From Trichinella spiralis (lineage: Eukaryota > Nematoda > Enoplea > Trichinellida > Trichinellidae): a DNA stretch of 64,000 bases. Numbering within the stretch: position 1 is the first letter of the stretch; each line of letters starts with the position of its first letter. The notes beneath the pieces are model-generated. The model did not search any database and was not told the origin of the DNA. It saw only the letters and a list, made by a program, of their open reading frames with translations. The stretch spans positions 14,676,183 through 14,740,182 of the forward strand of contig CM012953.1 of the NCBI GenBank assembly GCA_000181795.3. Reading direction: 5' to 3'. Positions 37,906-49,489 of the stretch are shown piece after piece. The position numbers and the translations under genes were made by a program.

Positions 37906-38797
37906 GTTTCGCTTCCAGCTTTTCAAAGTGTTTTTTTGCATTTTGAATATTCAGACGAGTTATCGATGCAATACTGGTATTGGACACGACAACCATGACG
38001 TAAGTGTTGCTTGTGAATGTGTCGATGAAGGCGGCAAAATTGGAATTTGTCACTTCCATACTGTCGAAATGAGTGCCAAGTTTGCTGCAGCTCAATTTAA
38101 ATTGTTTGATTATGTTGCTGATCTTTTCGAAACGATGCTCGTCTCGATTGCCGTTGCGATGGCAGTGAGAAATGACCAGAAATGTAGCCCTTTCGAATAG
38201 TAAAACCTCGTCCGCCTCGATAACTGAACAGAAATATTCTAAGCTGGATTCAATTGCATGTACGTTCGGTATTAGCTGATAAACTATAGCTGACCATGCT
38301 TTGTACAAAGTCTCGTCCCAAATGGAAGTACTAAAGCAAACACACTTCATTGGTTCAGTAAGTCGAGCTAAATCTTTCTCTCTTTCCAGCAACACAGCAT
38401 CACGGTGTTTGACATGAACCAGATCCATTTTGTGAACAAGGCAAAATATTTCCGCTTTAGGCGAATGCTGCAAAATCGCCTCCAAACAAGTTTGATAATA
38501 TTGGTAATCCTTTTCCACCTCCCTGCTTTTCACGTCGAACACGTAGATGAGAACTTCCACGTTGCGAAATATTTGATCCCTCTGCGAAGTGAAATAGTTT
38601 TCCATAAACGCCTCTTGTCCGCCGCAGTCCCAAATGTTCAACACCAAATTTCCAAGAAGACGTACATGAGCATGCTCTACATCCATAGTGGGTCCCAAAC
38701 ATCGAGTATCTCTGGCGATGAAGTTGGCAAAAATTATCGACCGCATGCTAGTCTTTCCTGATCCACTCTTCCCCATCAGCAGAACTTTCTTCTTCAT
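37901..38797 (-). CDS. raga-1: Rag small GTPase, RagA/B type
   Basis: Intronless, 298 residues, close to human RagA (313). RagA/B pairs with RagC/D on the lysosome and recruits mTORC1 when amino acids are plentiful. The GTPase domain shows P-loop GKSGSGKTS at about 8-16, the switch I region [11 protein letters not shown], switch [21 protein letters not shown] as the G4 motif, and [14 protein letters not shown]. The C-terminal roadblock-type dimerisation domain shows [36 protein letters not shown] and [20 protein letters not shown]. The start is the ATG at 38797; a few upstream codons offer only TTG. Confidence 0.95.
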   Translation of the reverse strand: MKKKVLLMGKSGSGKTSMRSIIFANFIARDTRCLGPTMDVEHAHVRLLGNLVLNIWDCGGQEAFMENYFTSQRDQIFRNVEVLIYVFDVKSREVEKDYQYYQTCLEAILQHSPKAEIFCLVHKMDLVHVKHRDAVLLEREKDLARLTEPMKCVCFSTSIWDETLYKAWSAIVYQLIPNVHAIESSLEYFCSVIEADEVLLFERATFLVISHCHRNGNRDEHRFEKISNIIKQFKLSCSKLGTHFDSMEVTNSNFAAFIDTFTSNTYVMVVVSNTSIASITRLNIQNAKKHFEKLEAKQ

Positions 38798-39483
38798 TTT
38801 CAACTTTTTATTTCAGGCTGAATTATTTCCATTAAGATACAGAAAAATCAAATAAGCAAACTTTTAAATCACAAAAGGAACAAATTATTACATCGCTGTT
38901 GAAAAATTCAAAACTTTCAGTTAAATTTTACAACTTTTACACTGCCAGCAAGTAAAAAAGACTACATTTACCGGTGAAAATATAACTTTGACGGCTACTG
39001 CATAAATGCACAGTAGCCGTTTCTTCAGCAACTTAATCGTTTCTTTGTTATCTATGGAAATAAACGTATCAAATGTGTATTAGCATCAATTATATAAAAG
39101 GTAACATGATAAATTTGAAATTTTTACAACATTAAACATTAAACAGTTCAATCATTCATGAAAATTTACGACTCAGCTATGTCATGGGAATCATCTGCTT
39201 AACGAACAGTGTAATATTAAAGTACCTTTATTTGTAAAATACAATAAATAAATTATATGACATCAATGCTTACAACCTCATTTTTATTCGTTTAAAAATA
39301 AAATATCAAAAATCAAATCCGTAGTATCAGTTGCAATAATAGTACAGTAAACAGATTTGCAGGTAATTATTGTTTCAATATGCATTTAATTTTATGAAAA
39401 CAAAAGAGAATTTTAATTTAGCATTTTACTTATAAAATACTTAGCTGTAATAATAAATAATAAATATTAAGATTTATATAATA
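38798..39483. other. Intergenic region upstream of RagA
   Basis: About 690 AT-rich bases between the RagA start and the left target duplication of the retrotransposon. No gene was seen. Confidence 0.5.
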
Positions 39484-39487
39484 GTAT

Positions 39488-39638
39488 TGTTGCGTACAAC
39501 GTTTACTCGATCGAACACGAAACACACACAAGCTAGCTAACTAACTAACTATTTATATCAACAACCATACTGTTTTTGTGGGTTAATAATGAGTAGGTAT
39601 CAATCTCGCATTAAGTACAGTATGACGGTTCCGCTACA
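39488..39638 (-). repeat. 3' LTR of the CsRn1-type element
   Basis: Near-identical to 43253-43403. In element sense it begins TGTAGC and ends GCAACA, with TATAAATA (plus positions about 39550-39557) followed by GTTA repeats, the probable promoter and start region. Confidence 0.92.
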
Positions 39639-39650
39639 CAGCCCTCCCCC
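39639..39650 (-). other. Polypurine tract of the retrotransposon
   Basis: On the minus strand GGGGGAGGGCTG abuts the 3' LTR, as expected for the primer of plus-strand synthesis. It fixes the element's orientation. Confidence 0.75.
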
Positions 39651-39658
39651 AGATGAAG

Positions 39659-41678
39659 TCATGATATGACTTCAATCGGTTGCGCAAACGTGACGCGACG
39701 ACGCTTCTGCGAATTATTTCGCGGTGGACTGAGCTGCATGCTCCGTACGTGAGGAGCGTCTCCCGAATCCAAAAATGCCGGCTTCACTCTGTCAAAACTG
39801 ATGGTCTTCGTCTTGTCCTGGCAGCAGATAGTGATAGTTTTGCCGGCGCGGCTCAGCACCAAGTACGGTCCGTCGTACGTCGGTGATAGGGTTGGTCGTG
39901 GAGCGTCGTTCCGCACGAAGACGTGCGTGCAGTCCTTCAACTCTTTCGGCACGAACCATTTCCGCGACCATGCAACTCTTGACGGTGTCGGTCGAATGGA
40001 GTCGAAAAGAATCCGTAGGTGGTCGCTGAGAGCTGCGGCGCTCGAGGGGAGTGTTTTGGTGAAGAATACACCGGGCAGGCGTAGTGGCGATCCATAAACC
40101 AGTTCGGCCGGTGCATGCCTGAGATCTTCTTTCACGCTGCTGCGGATGCCAAGCAGCACTAGGAGAAGAGCGTCGATCCACCGATGCGAGTGATTCGCGT
40201 GCGCTGCTAAGGCGGTCTTCAAGTGTCGATGGAACCTTTCCACCATTCCGTTGGTCTGTGGGTGATATGCTGACGCCGGTGCCAACTTGATACCGAGCGC
40301 AGTGGTGAGTTCTCGCCACAGAGCGCTCTGGAACTGCCGGCTTTGGTCGGTGGTGACGATGCTCGGGATTCCAAATCTCGCTACCCACGTTGACAAGAAA
40401 GCCCGACATACGGTATCGGCGGACGTGTTGGTTAAGGGCACTACCTCCGGCCAACGGGTAAAGCGATCTATTACCGTAAGCAGGTAGGAAAATCCGCGCG
40501 ACGGTGGTAGTGGTCCGACGATGTCCACATGGACGTGATCGAAACGTCTATCCGGCACGGTGAAAATTTCGAGCGGAGTTTTCGTATGCCGGTGCACTTT
40601 CGTGCGTTGACAGGTCAGACAGCTTCGTGTCCAACGCGCGACGTCTTTGTTCATTCCTGGCCATACGTAACTCTGTTTCACCAGTCGTCGTGAACCGCGG
40701 ATACTGGGATGGGACAGACCGTGCAGCGTGGTGAAGACTTTGCGGCGTAAAGGTTGCGGCACGTAGGGACGAGTCTTGCTTTGTGCGGTGTCGCACCACA
40801 GGACTATGTCGGTACCTTCCAGCTTGACGCGGCGCAATCGCAACGAACTGTAACGTCTGACAGCCGGCAACTCGGGATCGGCTTGTTGAGCGTCGGCGAG
40901 CTGTCTCAGGTTGACCGAATCTAAAACGACAGAAAGCGAGCCTACCGATGCTCTGGACAACAAGTCGGCAACGGTATTCTGTGTTCCCTTAATGTGTCGC
41001 ACGTCGCTAGTAAAGGATGTTATGTAGTCTAGCTGGCGTACTTCGCGCGGATTGTGACTGCCAGTGCCACGTTGCACTGCTTGCACAATCGGTTTGTGGT
41101 CAGTCAAGACCGTGAACTGCCGCCCTTCTAGCCAGTGTCGGAAATGACGAATGGCTAGGTATATGGCGAGCAATTCCCGTCCGAATGCGCTGTATCTCAT
41201 TTCGCGCGGTTGGAAACGACGTGAGAAGAACGCGAGGGGGGACCAACGCCCTTTGTGTCGTTGTTGCAGTGCCGCCCCGGCTGCGTGGTCGGACGCATCG
41301 ACCACCAGTGACAAAGCTGCGCCTTCTTGGGGGTGGCTCAATAGCGTCGCGTTAGCCAGTGCTTCTTTCACTTCGTCAAAAGCATTAACCGCATCCTCCG
41401 GCAGTTTCAGTTTATTGTGTGAACTATGTGAAGATGTCAACTTTTCTAGCGGTGCCAGCAACGTGGCAGCTCGCGGTATGAAGCGGCGATAGAAATTCAC
41501 ACAACCGAGGAATTGGCGGAGTTCGCGCATGGTCGTCGGTTGACGGAATCTGCGTATCGCTCCGACTTTTTCTGCCAACGGCTTGATGCCTTGGCTGCAG
41601 ACCTTGAACCCGAGGAACTCAAGGTCCGGCGCGAAGAAAACGCATTTTGCCGGGTTCAGCTTGACGCCGTACTTTTTT
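39659..41678 (-). pseudogene. Retrotransposon pol: end of RT, RNase H and integrase
   Basis: Continues the reverse transcriptase after a frame break in an A6 run. It shows the RT thumb/connection (QFLGCVNFYRRFIP), RNase H (LVVDASDHAAGAALQQ, LLAIYLAIRHFRHWLEGR, LTDHKPIV), the integrase HHCC zinc region (HGLSHPSIRG, CLTCQRTK) and the DDE core (FDHVHVDIVGPLP, VTTDQSRQF, YHPQTNGMVERFHRHLK). The motif after the second Asp is usually TDRGxQF and here reads TDQSRQF. The frame is otherwise open to the stop just before the polypurine tract. Confidence 0.9.
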
Positions 41679-42828
41679 CAAACCGCTGAAAAAGAGTAGC
41701 GAGGTGTTTTTCGTGCTCTTCCTTGCTGCGGCTCGCTACTAGCACGTCGTCCAAGTAGACGAAGCAGAATCGCAACCCTCTAGTCACTTCGTCCATAAAA
41801 CGCTGGAATGTTTGAGCCGCATTTCGCAGACCGAATGGCATTCTCACGTATTCAAAAAGGCCGAAAGGTGTCGTGATGGCCGTCTTCGGAATATCTTCTT
41901 CCGCCACCGGGATCTGTTGATAGGCGCGGATCAGGTCAACTTTGGAGAAGATCGTCCGGCCGCCCAACTGCGTGACGAAGTCGTTGATGCTGGGGATCGG
42001 GTATCTGTCGGGCTTCGTCACGTTTTTGAGGCGTCGATAATCTCCACATGGGCGCCAGGTATTTGGTTGTTTCTTTGGAACCATGTGAAGCGGTGACGCC
42101 CAACTGCTGCTAGATGGTCGTATGATGCCGAGATCCAGCAGGATGTCGAATTCCTTTCTCGCGAGTTCCAGCCGGTCAGGCGGTAACCGTCGGGGTCTTG
42201 CGAAAACCGGTGGTCCGTGCGTGAGGATGTGGTGCTGTATCGAGTGGGTGGCCGGCTTACTCGTTCTGAAGCAAAATGTCAGGGATGGATATTTTTTTAA
42301 AATCTTAAGGTTATGATCCGATCCGTGTTGCAAACAACTGACAACTTTTGTATTGCTGGTCTTGACGAGTCCGTTCGAGAAGGTCCACGACGTCATGTCT
42401 ACCAGGCGTTGATGCTTCAGGTCGACGAGTAGGCTAAAGTGCCGAAGGAAGTCTGCACCAAGGATGGGCTGTGCGATTCGTGCGACGATGAATTTCCATT
42501 TCATCGGGCGCGTAAAACCCAGGTCCACTGTCAACTCTCGACTACCGACGACATCGATACGAGTGCCGTTGACAGCTGTTAGCTGTGGGATATCTGTGGT
42601 GTGGAGTTGACTGCGCAGAGTAGCCTTATATGGCACCACGCTGACTTCGGAACGGGTATCCACAAGGAAACGCATTCCGTAGCTCCTCTCCTGCACGAAG
42701 AAAAGGCAGCGCACCCGTTTGCCCGAGGACCCTACTGCCATGAGGTCCCGGGCCGTCTGTTTCCCTGGTACCGGCAGGGAGAACGGCATTTGCGGGCACG
42801 TGTCCCGAATTTCTGATGGAAGTAGCAT
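41656..42828 (-). pseudogene. Retrotransposon pol: protease and reverse transcriptase, frameshifted
   Basis: An aspartic protease region carries [12 protein letters not shown] where the catalytic triad should be DTG; the glycine is replaced by arginine (codon at 42652-42654). [10 protein letters not shown] follows. The RT palm follows: [55 protein letters not shown] and the YLDD catalytic box (41743-41760). The frame ends at a stop 20 bases beyond an A6 run (41673-41678), after which the RT continues in another frame. The frame overlaps gag and is at -1 to it, as in elements that use programmed frameshifting. Confidence 0.88.
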
Positions 42829-43252
42829 ACTGGCGATGTATGCCGTCCCTCGCGGCTCGACCTCCGGCGTTTAGGGCTGGGAGTCCGGGGGGCGTCGTCT
42901 GGACGTCTGTTTAAGGATCGGAACCGCTCTTCCAGGTCTTCGATCCGTTCCTCTAGCGTCGGAGCCTTGTCGCCGTTCACTTTTTTGACAGTGCAAATTG
43001 AACCAGAGCCGTTATTACTGAGGGCTATGAGTTCGTCTGCTTTATTTGCCATTTCTTCTATGTTCGAGTACGTGTTTGCTCGAAGTATCATTTGAATATT
43101 TAGCGGGAGTCGTTGTAGGAAAAGTTTTTTGAAGAAACAGGTGTTTGGATCTAAATCCTTGCCGCAATTTCGGCGCATTTCTCGCAGAAGTTGAGAGGGT
43201 TTTGTATCTCCTGCGAGGGCTGAATTCATAAGCGCATTAAAACGGTCGCAAT
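42732..43252 (-). pseudogene. Retrotransposon gag, 5'-truncated
   Basis: Reads from the LTR border: the capsid C-terminal half (SQLLREMRRNCG, KLFLQRLPLNIQMIL), a Glu/Arg-rich helix, a basic tract and the CHCC zinc motif. The capsid N-terminal half expected in front is missing. The open frame continues upstream into the LTR, but that part is not gag. Confidence 0.85.
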
Positions 43253-43403
43253 TGTTGCGTACAACGTTTACTCGATCGAACACGAAACACACACACGCTA
43301 GCTAACTAACTAACTATTTATATCAACAACCATACTGTTTTTGTGGGTTAATAATGAGTAGGTATCAATCTCGCATTAAGTACAGTATGACGGTTCTGCT
43401 ACA
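43253..43403 (-). repeat. 5' LTR of the CsRn1-type element
   Basis: Partner of 39488-39638. Its inner edge joins gag directly and no TGG-type primer-binding site follows it. Confidence 0.92.
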
Positions 43404-43542
43404 GTATATTTGAAAACTAAAGTTGAAACAATAAATTCTCGATTTCAAAATAAAATAACCATTGCATAATAATTTAATGTTTCATATTATATTTTTAAAA
43501 TGATATTCTAAAAGTAATCTACTCGTAATCTGATATCTCAAA

Positions 43543-44142
43543 GGTATTGTTGCAGATTCCAACCGAAGACAAAACCTGAGCGTCAATAATCGACAGTATG
43601 ATGAGGTATTTTTAGAAGAAAGAAGTAACCTGATATAGCAGATCATAGTTGTTATTGTTTGGAAGTAATCCGATGTAGCTGACCATAGTTGTTTTGTCTG
43701 GAAGCAATTCGATACCAGCGAACCAGTCGTTATCGTTTAGAAGCAACCCGATATATTTGACCTAATTGTTGTTGTAGTTTGTTTTTCTTTCGTGTGTGTA
43801 TCACATGTATATATAGTTGTCAGTTAGTTAGTTAGTTAGAGTCAGTCAGACTTAGTCAGTGTGTGTGAGTCAGTTGATCTCTAGTCGAATAAAGCGTTGG
43901 TGTTCTTTTCGAGATTGTGTTTTGGTCTTTATATTCGAAAGACGGGAAGGAATACCGGAGAAAACGTGACTGGAATCAGCAGAGACAATAGGTAAGTCGT
44001 TGGAGCTTACGACGCGGGTCCAATAGGGGAACCGTACATCGAAGATAGAACTCAGTGGTTCAAATAGTCGAACCGCGGGTTAATTATACACTCCACTGAA
44101 ACTTGATTATCGTTATCGACGAGGAAGATCCATTACAGGTAT
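43543..44142 (+). mobile_element. Solo LTR with 5-bp target duplication
   Basis: The core 43548-44137 (590 bp) starts TGTTGCAG and ends ATTACA, and is flanked on both sides by GGTAT (43543-43547, 44138-44142). In plus sense it has a TATATATAG box near 43808-43816, GTTA/GTCA repeats, then AATAAA at 43888-43893, in the order U3-R-U5. No internal coding sequence remains, as expected after recombination between two LTRs. The family is not certain. Confidence 0.75.
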
Positions 44143-47100
44143 ATTTTTATAGTTGTGATAAGCAAGCCGAAAAACCTTGATATTCAAGAAAAATTCTCAA
44201 AAAAAGGATGTTAAAATTGCAATGTGACGTGCGGTAAATCATGGCCTTTATGAGCAATAAAAGACTACACTGGCCAAAAAGTCCCAGATGTCATATGAGG
44301 TAATAGATGATTGAACTCAGCTTAAAAATAGTCGCGAAAAGTGAATGAGAGCATAGATGGAGTTTGGTATTATGCACATCGCATTGGCCGTGCAGTGCCG
44401 CACTTATTTGTGAATCATTCATTCTTTGTTTCTCTAATCTTTGTTGATGGAATATACGCCTCTTCCACCACTTGTGTTTTGTGGAATATTGCCACGGATC
44501 GGACGTGGCATTTCATTAATAGTTGCTCATTAGCACTGACTGTAAACTTGATCGCGATTACCCGGACAGTCTACAGTGGGAATCAAATTCCCGTTGAGAT
44601 TGAATGTTTGAGTGAGAAAAACCTGAAAATCATGAAATATAATTTTTTAATAAAACAAATGAAAAACAGCAGAAAGAAAAAACAAACTGGGTCGAGAAGA
44701 AAATGAAAGTAAAAATAGGGCTTTCGTTACATTATCATCATACATTATTTACTTTTTGCTTTTAAACAACGTTCCGTTGATGAAAAAAACAATTTATTTG
44801 AAACCTGATAATCATTGTGTCGTATTATTGTGTGGATATAAAAAGATATAGTTAAGTGTGTTGGTGTGCGTGTGAAAATACCTTGCATGCTAGTAAGCTT
44901 AGTTCTATCAATTTGTATGTTGTGCTTCTTTGAATCCTCTCTCTAGTTGTTGTGTTTGTGTTATCTGATCTTACGTCTGTTGTCTCAATTTACGTGATAA
45001 TAATGCAGGTCAAACTGATCAAAAACTCAACACGTTCTTCCAGAGAATTCTTGCAATGCTAATCAGATGCTAACAATTTAGTATTTGTCACTCTTTCGTT
45101 TAGCTGGAAAGCTGCAACTGTGAACAATATGTCAATTGTGCATTTTCCATTTGTATTAAAATCGCCTTTACTAACGTATGTAATGTGACGAGAAACGCGA
45201 ACAATGTTTGACAAAGGCATATGCGTGAATTCATGCGTAAAATTAAGTGAAATTGCGAGCTAACACGTAACGTCAGCATTAGCGCCATTTGTAACCGGGA
45301 AATTGGAAATGTTACCACAACATTCCAGATTTTTCAAACAGATTATTCAGTATTCTGACATTATTCCCTAGCATAGCACAACAGTTGTATATGAACAATG
45401 AAAAAATAAATTATTATTTAATAATTTGCGGCTCATTGTGACTCGTAGCTGTTCTCGAACAACTTAGAAACGAGTCCACCTTCACACAAACATATAGGAC
45501 AGTCAAGAAGCTTCTCTCGCATCCCTCTTTGCTGACAGAAAATTTCCTAACATTATTATTTTCCTGGCGGTTCGAGCACCCTGTTTAAATGCGGTTGTAC
45601 CCGAAGAGACGTTACAATACATGTTTGATATATTCATAGATTATATGGTTCAGCATTAACGCAGCTTTTCACGTGATCAATGAAATTTAATTATTATACA
45701 TGTAATTATTATACAAAATTGTAATATTTTACATGAGAATTTTTGTATACTATACAGTAAGTACTATACACTTAATGATATTAAGCATTTTTTTTCAATC
45801 TTCCGCGATGCACAGGATTTTTAACATTTATTAACCCAGTATTCATCTCTTGTTGATTTCTTATTCAAGATTCTCATTGCCAAAAACTTTTTCAGTATTC
45901 TCCTACAGTTCTTTCCAACATAATATCAAGTATTTGACAAATTCCTTCCAGATTTTACTCGCTGATGCAGTTTCCACACAAATTGGTTGAACATTTTGCA
46001 TCAATCTTGTCTTATCCAATTCTAGCTTAAACCATTACATCATTAGATGCTTATTGAAACCAGTAATTGTAAAGCAACCACCAGCCTGAATATGCTTTCC
46101 TAGTTTTTTTGTCCGTGCTGTTCTCTTACAAAAGAAAAATGTCACTTTGACAGAGAATTACTAGAATTGTTATTCAATTCTAACGCTTCAGTGATTAAAA
46201 TATTTGCTTGAAGTGGCAACTTTGACATTTCTGCTATATGCCATTTTTATATCTAAATTTAACTATCAACAACTAATCATGCAACATCATCTGCATTTTA
46301 TGCTTAAATTATTACTGTTGGCACCAGACTGCAGCTTTTTCAGACAAATTTTCTTCAATTTGTTTGCACTTTACCAGTAATTCTTGCTAAGATTTTGTGC
46401 TTTCAGTGCAGCATTTTACCAATTGCTGAAGAGTAACGATTGACTACTGACGTTTGGTTTACAAAGCGTTATAGCGAAAGTTGCAATGCGCTTGCCATGA
46501 CACTTAGCCTGGCACTTCTTCTTCTGTGAATTAAAATTAAAATTTTTTCTATTGACTGTTTAAATGTAATTTTATTATGTGAAGTAACAGAGGTTCCAAA
46601 AACGAAAACAAGTTATAATGAGCAGCGCAACACTATATAACAAAATATTTTAACTGCTTTTATGCAATTGTTGTGCTATAATTTTGAACAATAATACATA
46701 GGATAAACACTGGGTTTGATAATGTAAAAGTAACATATTTCATAAGTCTTATTGAAAATTCTTGCAAGTAACACAATAAATTGAATTACAAAATATTTTT
46801 TAAAATTATTATATATCTAATGAATTTAGTGATTTAACTTAAAAAATGTTTAATGAAGTCATAAGTAAAATTATCAAATAAAGGAAAGCAAAAACAAAAA
46901 TGTTTATTTTAATAAAATAAAGCAGATATAATGTGAAATCATGAATTTAATTTTAAAATTTATTTACTTATTCGAACTAAAAAACTGACCAACAGTATGA
47001 AGAGAAAAATGTAAAAAATGAATTAATCAATCAACCAGCGTTAACCAATTAAATAGAAATCTCAAAAATGAGCGAAGTTTTGAGTTCAGGAAATTGAAAA

Positions 47101-47214
47101 TTCTCCATTGAAAATGCTACAAAATGCATAGAAGCTACTACAGTAAGGTACACTTGATACAAGCTATTCAGAAATGAATAAATAACAACAGACTCTTCTC
47201 ATTTTGCAGTTGGA
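44143..47214. other. Intergenic region, possible Tc1-like end
   Basis: About 3 kb. Near 44266-44290 the sequence TACACTGGCCAAAAAGTCCC resembles the end of a Tc1-type element. The frame at 44341-44706 (121 residues) follows it but matches no transposase I recognise. No inverted partner was seen. The remainder is AT-rich without genes. Confidence 0.45.
44266..44290 (+). mobile_element. Possible Tc1/mariner terminal inverted repeat remnant
   Basis: A TA dinucleotide followed by CACTGGCCAAAAAGTCCC, close to the C. elegans Tc1 end (which contains CTGGCCAAAAAG). Only one end is present. Confidence 0.3.
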
Positions 47215-49489
47215 TCACGATGCGTTTGCAAGGAACAAAGTTTTGTAAGCATTGACTGGTGATTGCATAAATTCCTCTCTGGCATATTTAATAGCATTAG
47301 AGTTTGAAAAATAACTGTTCATGTCCAGTTTGAGCAGCAATTGAGAAAAGAGTGGGTAAGCTTGTCTGGTCTTCGGATTAGCTAATATTCGATAAAGAGT
47401 CGTCATGCACCGTTCCAAAGAGATGTAAGTGTTGTGCACGCGTTCCGCATCATCATTCTCATCGGCATCTGCATTTTTGCTGCATCGACAAAAACACTCG
47501 CAAATCAGCAACAATCGATCGATCAAATCGCACAGATCAGCCATGCGAATCATCAAAGCTTTCTCCAGCATGTCCATAAATTGTTCCAACAAAAGCGGCA
47601 ATCGATGTATATCACAACTCTGTTGCACTGCTAACAAAAATCCACGTCGAAGAGTCTCCAGGACATCTATCTGAAATCAGTAAATTTCAAATTGTGAATA
47701 TTAAATGTGCCTTTGCAAAAATGAGTGCACCTGAAAATAGCACTGCAAATTGTTCATTATAAAATTCATACAACTCATCAATTTCTGCTTTTTCGACAAC
47801 GCAGGACTGCTTTGACGACTTTTGATGAAAAGAAACCAACATCTGTTGACGGTAAATTGAGCGTAACGTATTTTCAGCAAAAAACGAAACACATCGTTGC
47901 AACGGCTGAAAAATGACGAAGAGAATACATGTGCAAATATTTTATTCCGCCCCAAATCCAAACTCAGCTCCACAGCACTGAATAAAGATTGATCTTCTGA
48001 AGCACCAGCTCGAAGTTTCAGCCTAACCCGTTCAACGTCGCTTCTGCAATCGAAGCTTCCCTGTGCAACACGAAAGACCGCATTCAGAGAATCCACAATT
48101 CCAAGCTCTCCGACAGTTTTGGGCAACTGATCTTCGGCTAAGTCGATGAAATATTGAAATAAAGCACCATTTCCAAGAAAATAAAATTTATTTATTTCTC
48201 GAAATATGCTCAGGAAACTCTGACCTTGCAAAGCCTGATTCCACAACTGTTCTGTTATATCTTTATGCCAGCTGTCGATCAGTAATGACATTTCTATCTT
48301 CGGAAAAGTACGTTGCACAAAAATTTGCTTCAACCTGTAATAAAAATTTTCCAAATTAAATTATCATTTGCCTTTTACCGCTTTGCTATTCATTAATTCA
48401 TTATGTACGTACATATACTGAATGTACATGCACTGTAAGATATTTAAAAATGCAAAATAAATATAATTGGAAGAAAAAAGCTTTGATAATTAAATGAATT
48501 TAAATCAAGTTTTACATAAGATGCAAAACTTAAATTCATATAACTTGAAAATCATAATTTATTACTGTAATCGAATGAAATACTTTTATTTCAAAATATT
48601 CCATTTAATTCGTTCTAAAGTGAATTAGAACTTTTCAGAAAGTATAATGAATCAAACTGCTGAATATATATACCCATAATATACACCACAAATTATAAAC
48701 ATACTTGTCAGCATAAATATTTCTTTTAGCGTTGAATTGGCAAAGTTTTAAATTTCGCTCTTCACCATTTTCTTGAAAACAATCCAACATGAGCTTATTT
48801 TTAACACCGATGCAAAGAATTTGGTTTGCAGTTTTGAGGTCAATGTATAAAGGCAAAAACGATTCAATAATTTCACAATTATTAACTGAATTTGATTTAC
48901 CACCACGTCGTTGAATGAAAAAATCATCATTTGGTGGAAGTAGATCGTGAACAAGCCAAGAAATTATTTGTCGATAAAGAACCATTTGGCAACGTAAAAT
49001 TAAGTTTTCCAAACAAGATGTCAATCCATCTGGGCATGTCTCCAATGCATCTTTCAACAAAAAGAATACTTTCCCTCCATATAGTTCAGAGAAGGATTTG
49101 CACAGTTTTACTACAACTTCAAAAATCCAGTTATATTCATGAAACCAAGAATGAAGTCTAATAAGTTTCCACGTCGGTTCCTCAGAGAAACGTTTATCAG
49201 CTAAGCATATCCGATCTTCATACGGTTTCAGTAACGTGTGCGACAAACCGGCAGCAATTTCAACCAAGTAAGTATTACGCATGGGCGTTGAACTGCCTTT
49301 GTTTATCACTTCACTGTTCAGACGGTCTTGCTCTCGAATGAAATGGCGAATTTGTGCATATTTCTGTCCTATTCCATGGAGAAAATCCGTGATTTCTCGT
49401 TCTGCAGGGTTAAGTACATCACATGCTTTTAAACTTTCCCAAAGATTTTCGTTACCAAGGCCCAGCAATGCTAACAACAGTTCTTGCAT
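47215..49489 (-). CDS. Gamma-tubulin complex component 4 (GCP4)
   Basis: Three exons, 49489-48705, 48334-47731 and 47670-47215 (phases 2 and 0), giving 614 residues against about 667 in human GCP4. The N-terminus MQELLLALLGLGN matches the GCP4-type start; DDFFIQRRGG and LPLYIDLKTANQILCIG sit in the Grip1 half. The C-terminal Grip2 gamma-tubulin-binding half shows FYFLGNGALFQYFID, NDVFRFLLKIRYAQF, MNFIMNNLQCYFQ continuing into IDVLE, and the terminal LLLKLDMNSYF. GCP4 is a structural subunit of the gamma-tubulin ring complex that nucleates microtubules at centrosomes. Intron 2 is about 60 bases. GCP4 is preferred to GCP2/3 because of the short length and the first and last motifs. Confidence 0.85.

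Larger units (their letters stand above)
39484..43407 (-). mobile_element. CsRn1-type Ty3/gypsy LTR retrotransposon, defective
   Basis: Both ends are defined: 151-bp direct repeats at 39488-39638 and 43253-43403 starting TG and ending CA, flanked by a GTAT target duplication (39484-39487 and 43404-43407). Transcription sense is minus. Inside are gag, protease, reverse transcriptase, RNase H and integrase. The gag zinc knuckle has the unusual CHCC pattern ([18 protein letters not shown]) known from the CsRn1 clade. Gag begins in mid-protein directly at the 5' LTR, so leader, primer-binding site and gag N-terminus are absent. The two LTRs differ at about two positions, which suggests a recent insertion. 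Further lesions are listed with the coding parts. Confidence 0.9.

Noticed and set aside
43260-43292. N-terminal residues of the gag frame starting inside the LTR
   Set aside because: The frame happens to be open through the LTR, but that sequence is LTR and not capsid.
47687-47902. 71-codon minus-strand frame in GCP4 exon 2
   Set aside because: Out of frame with the Grip2 motifs.
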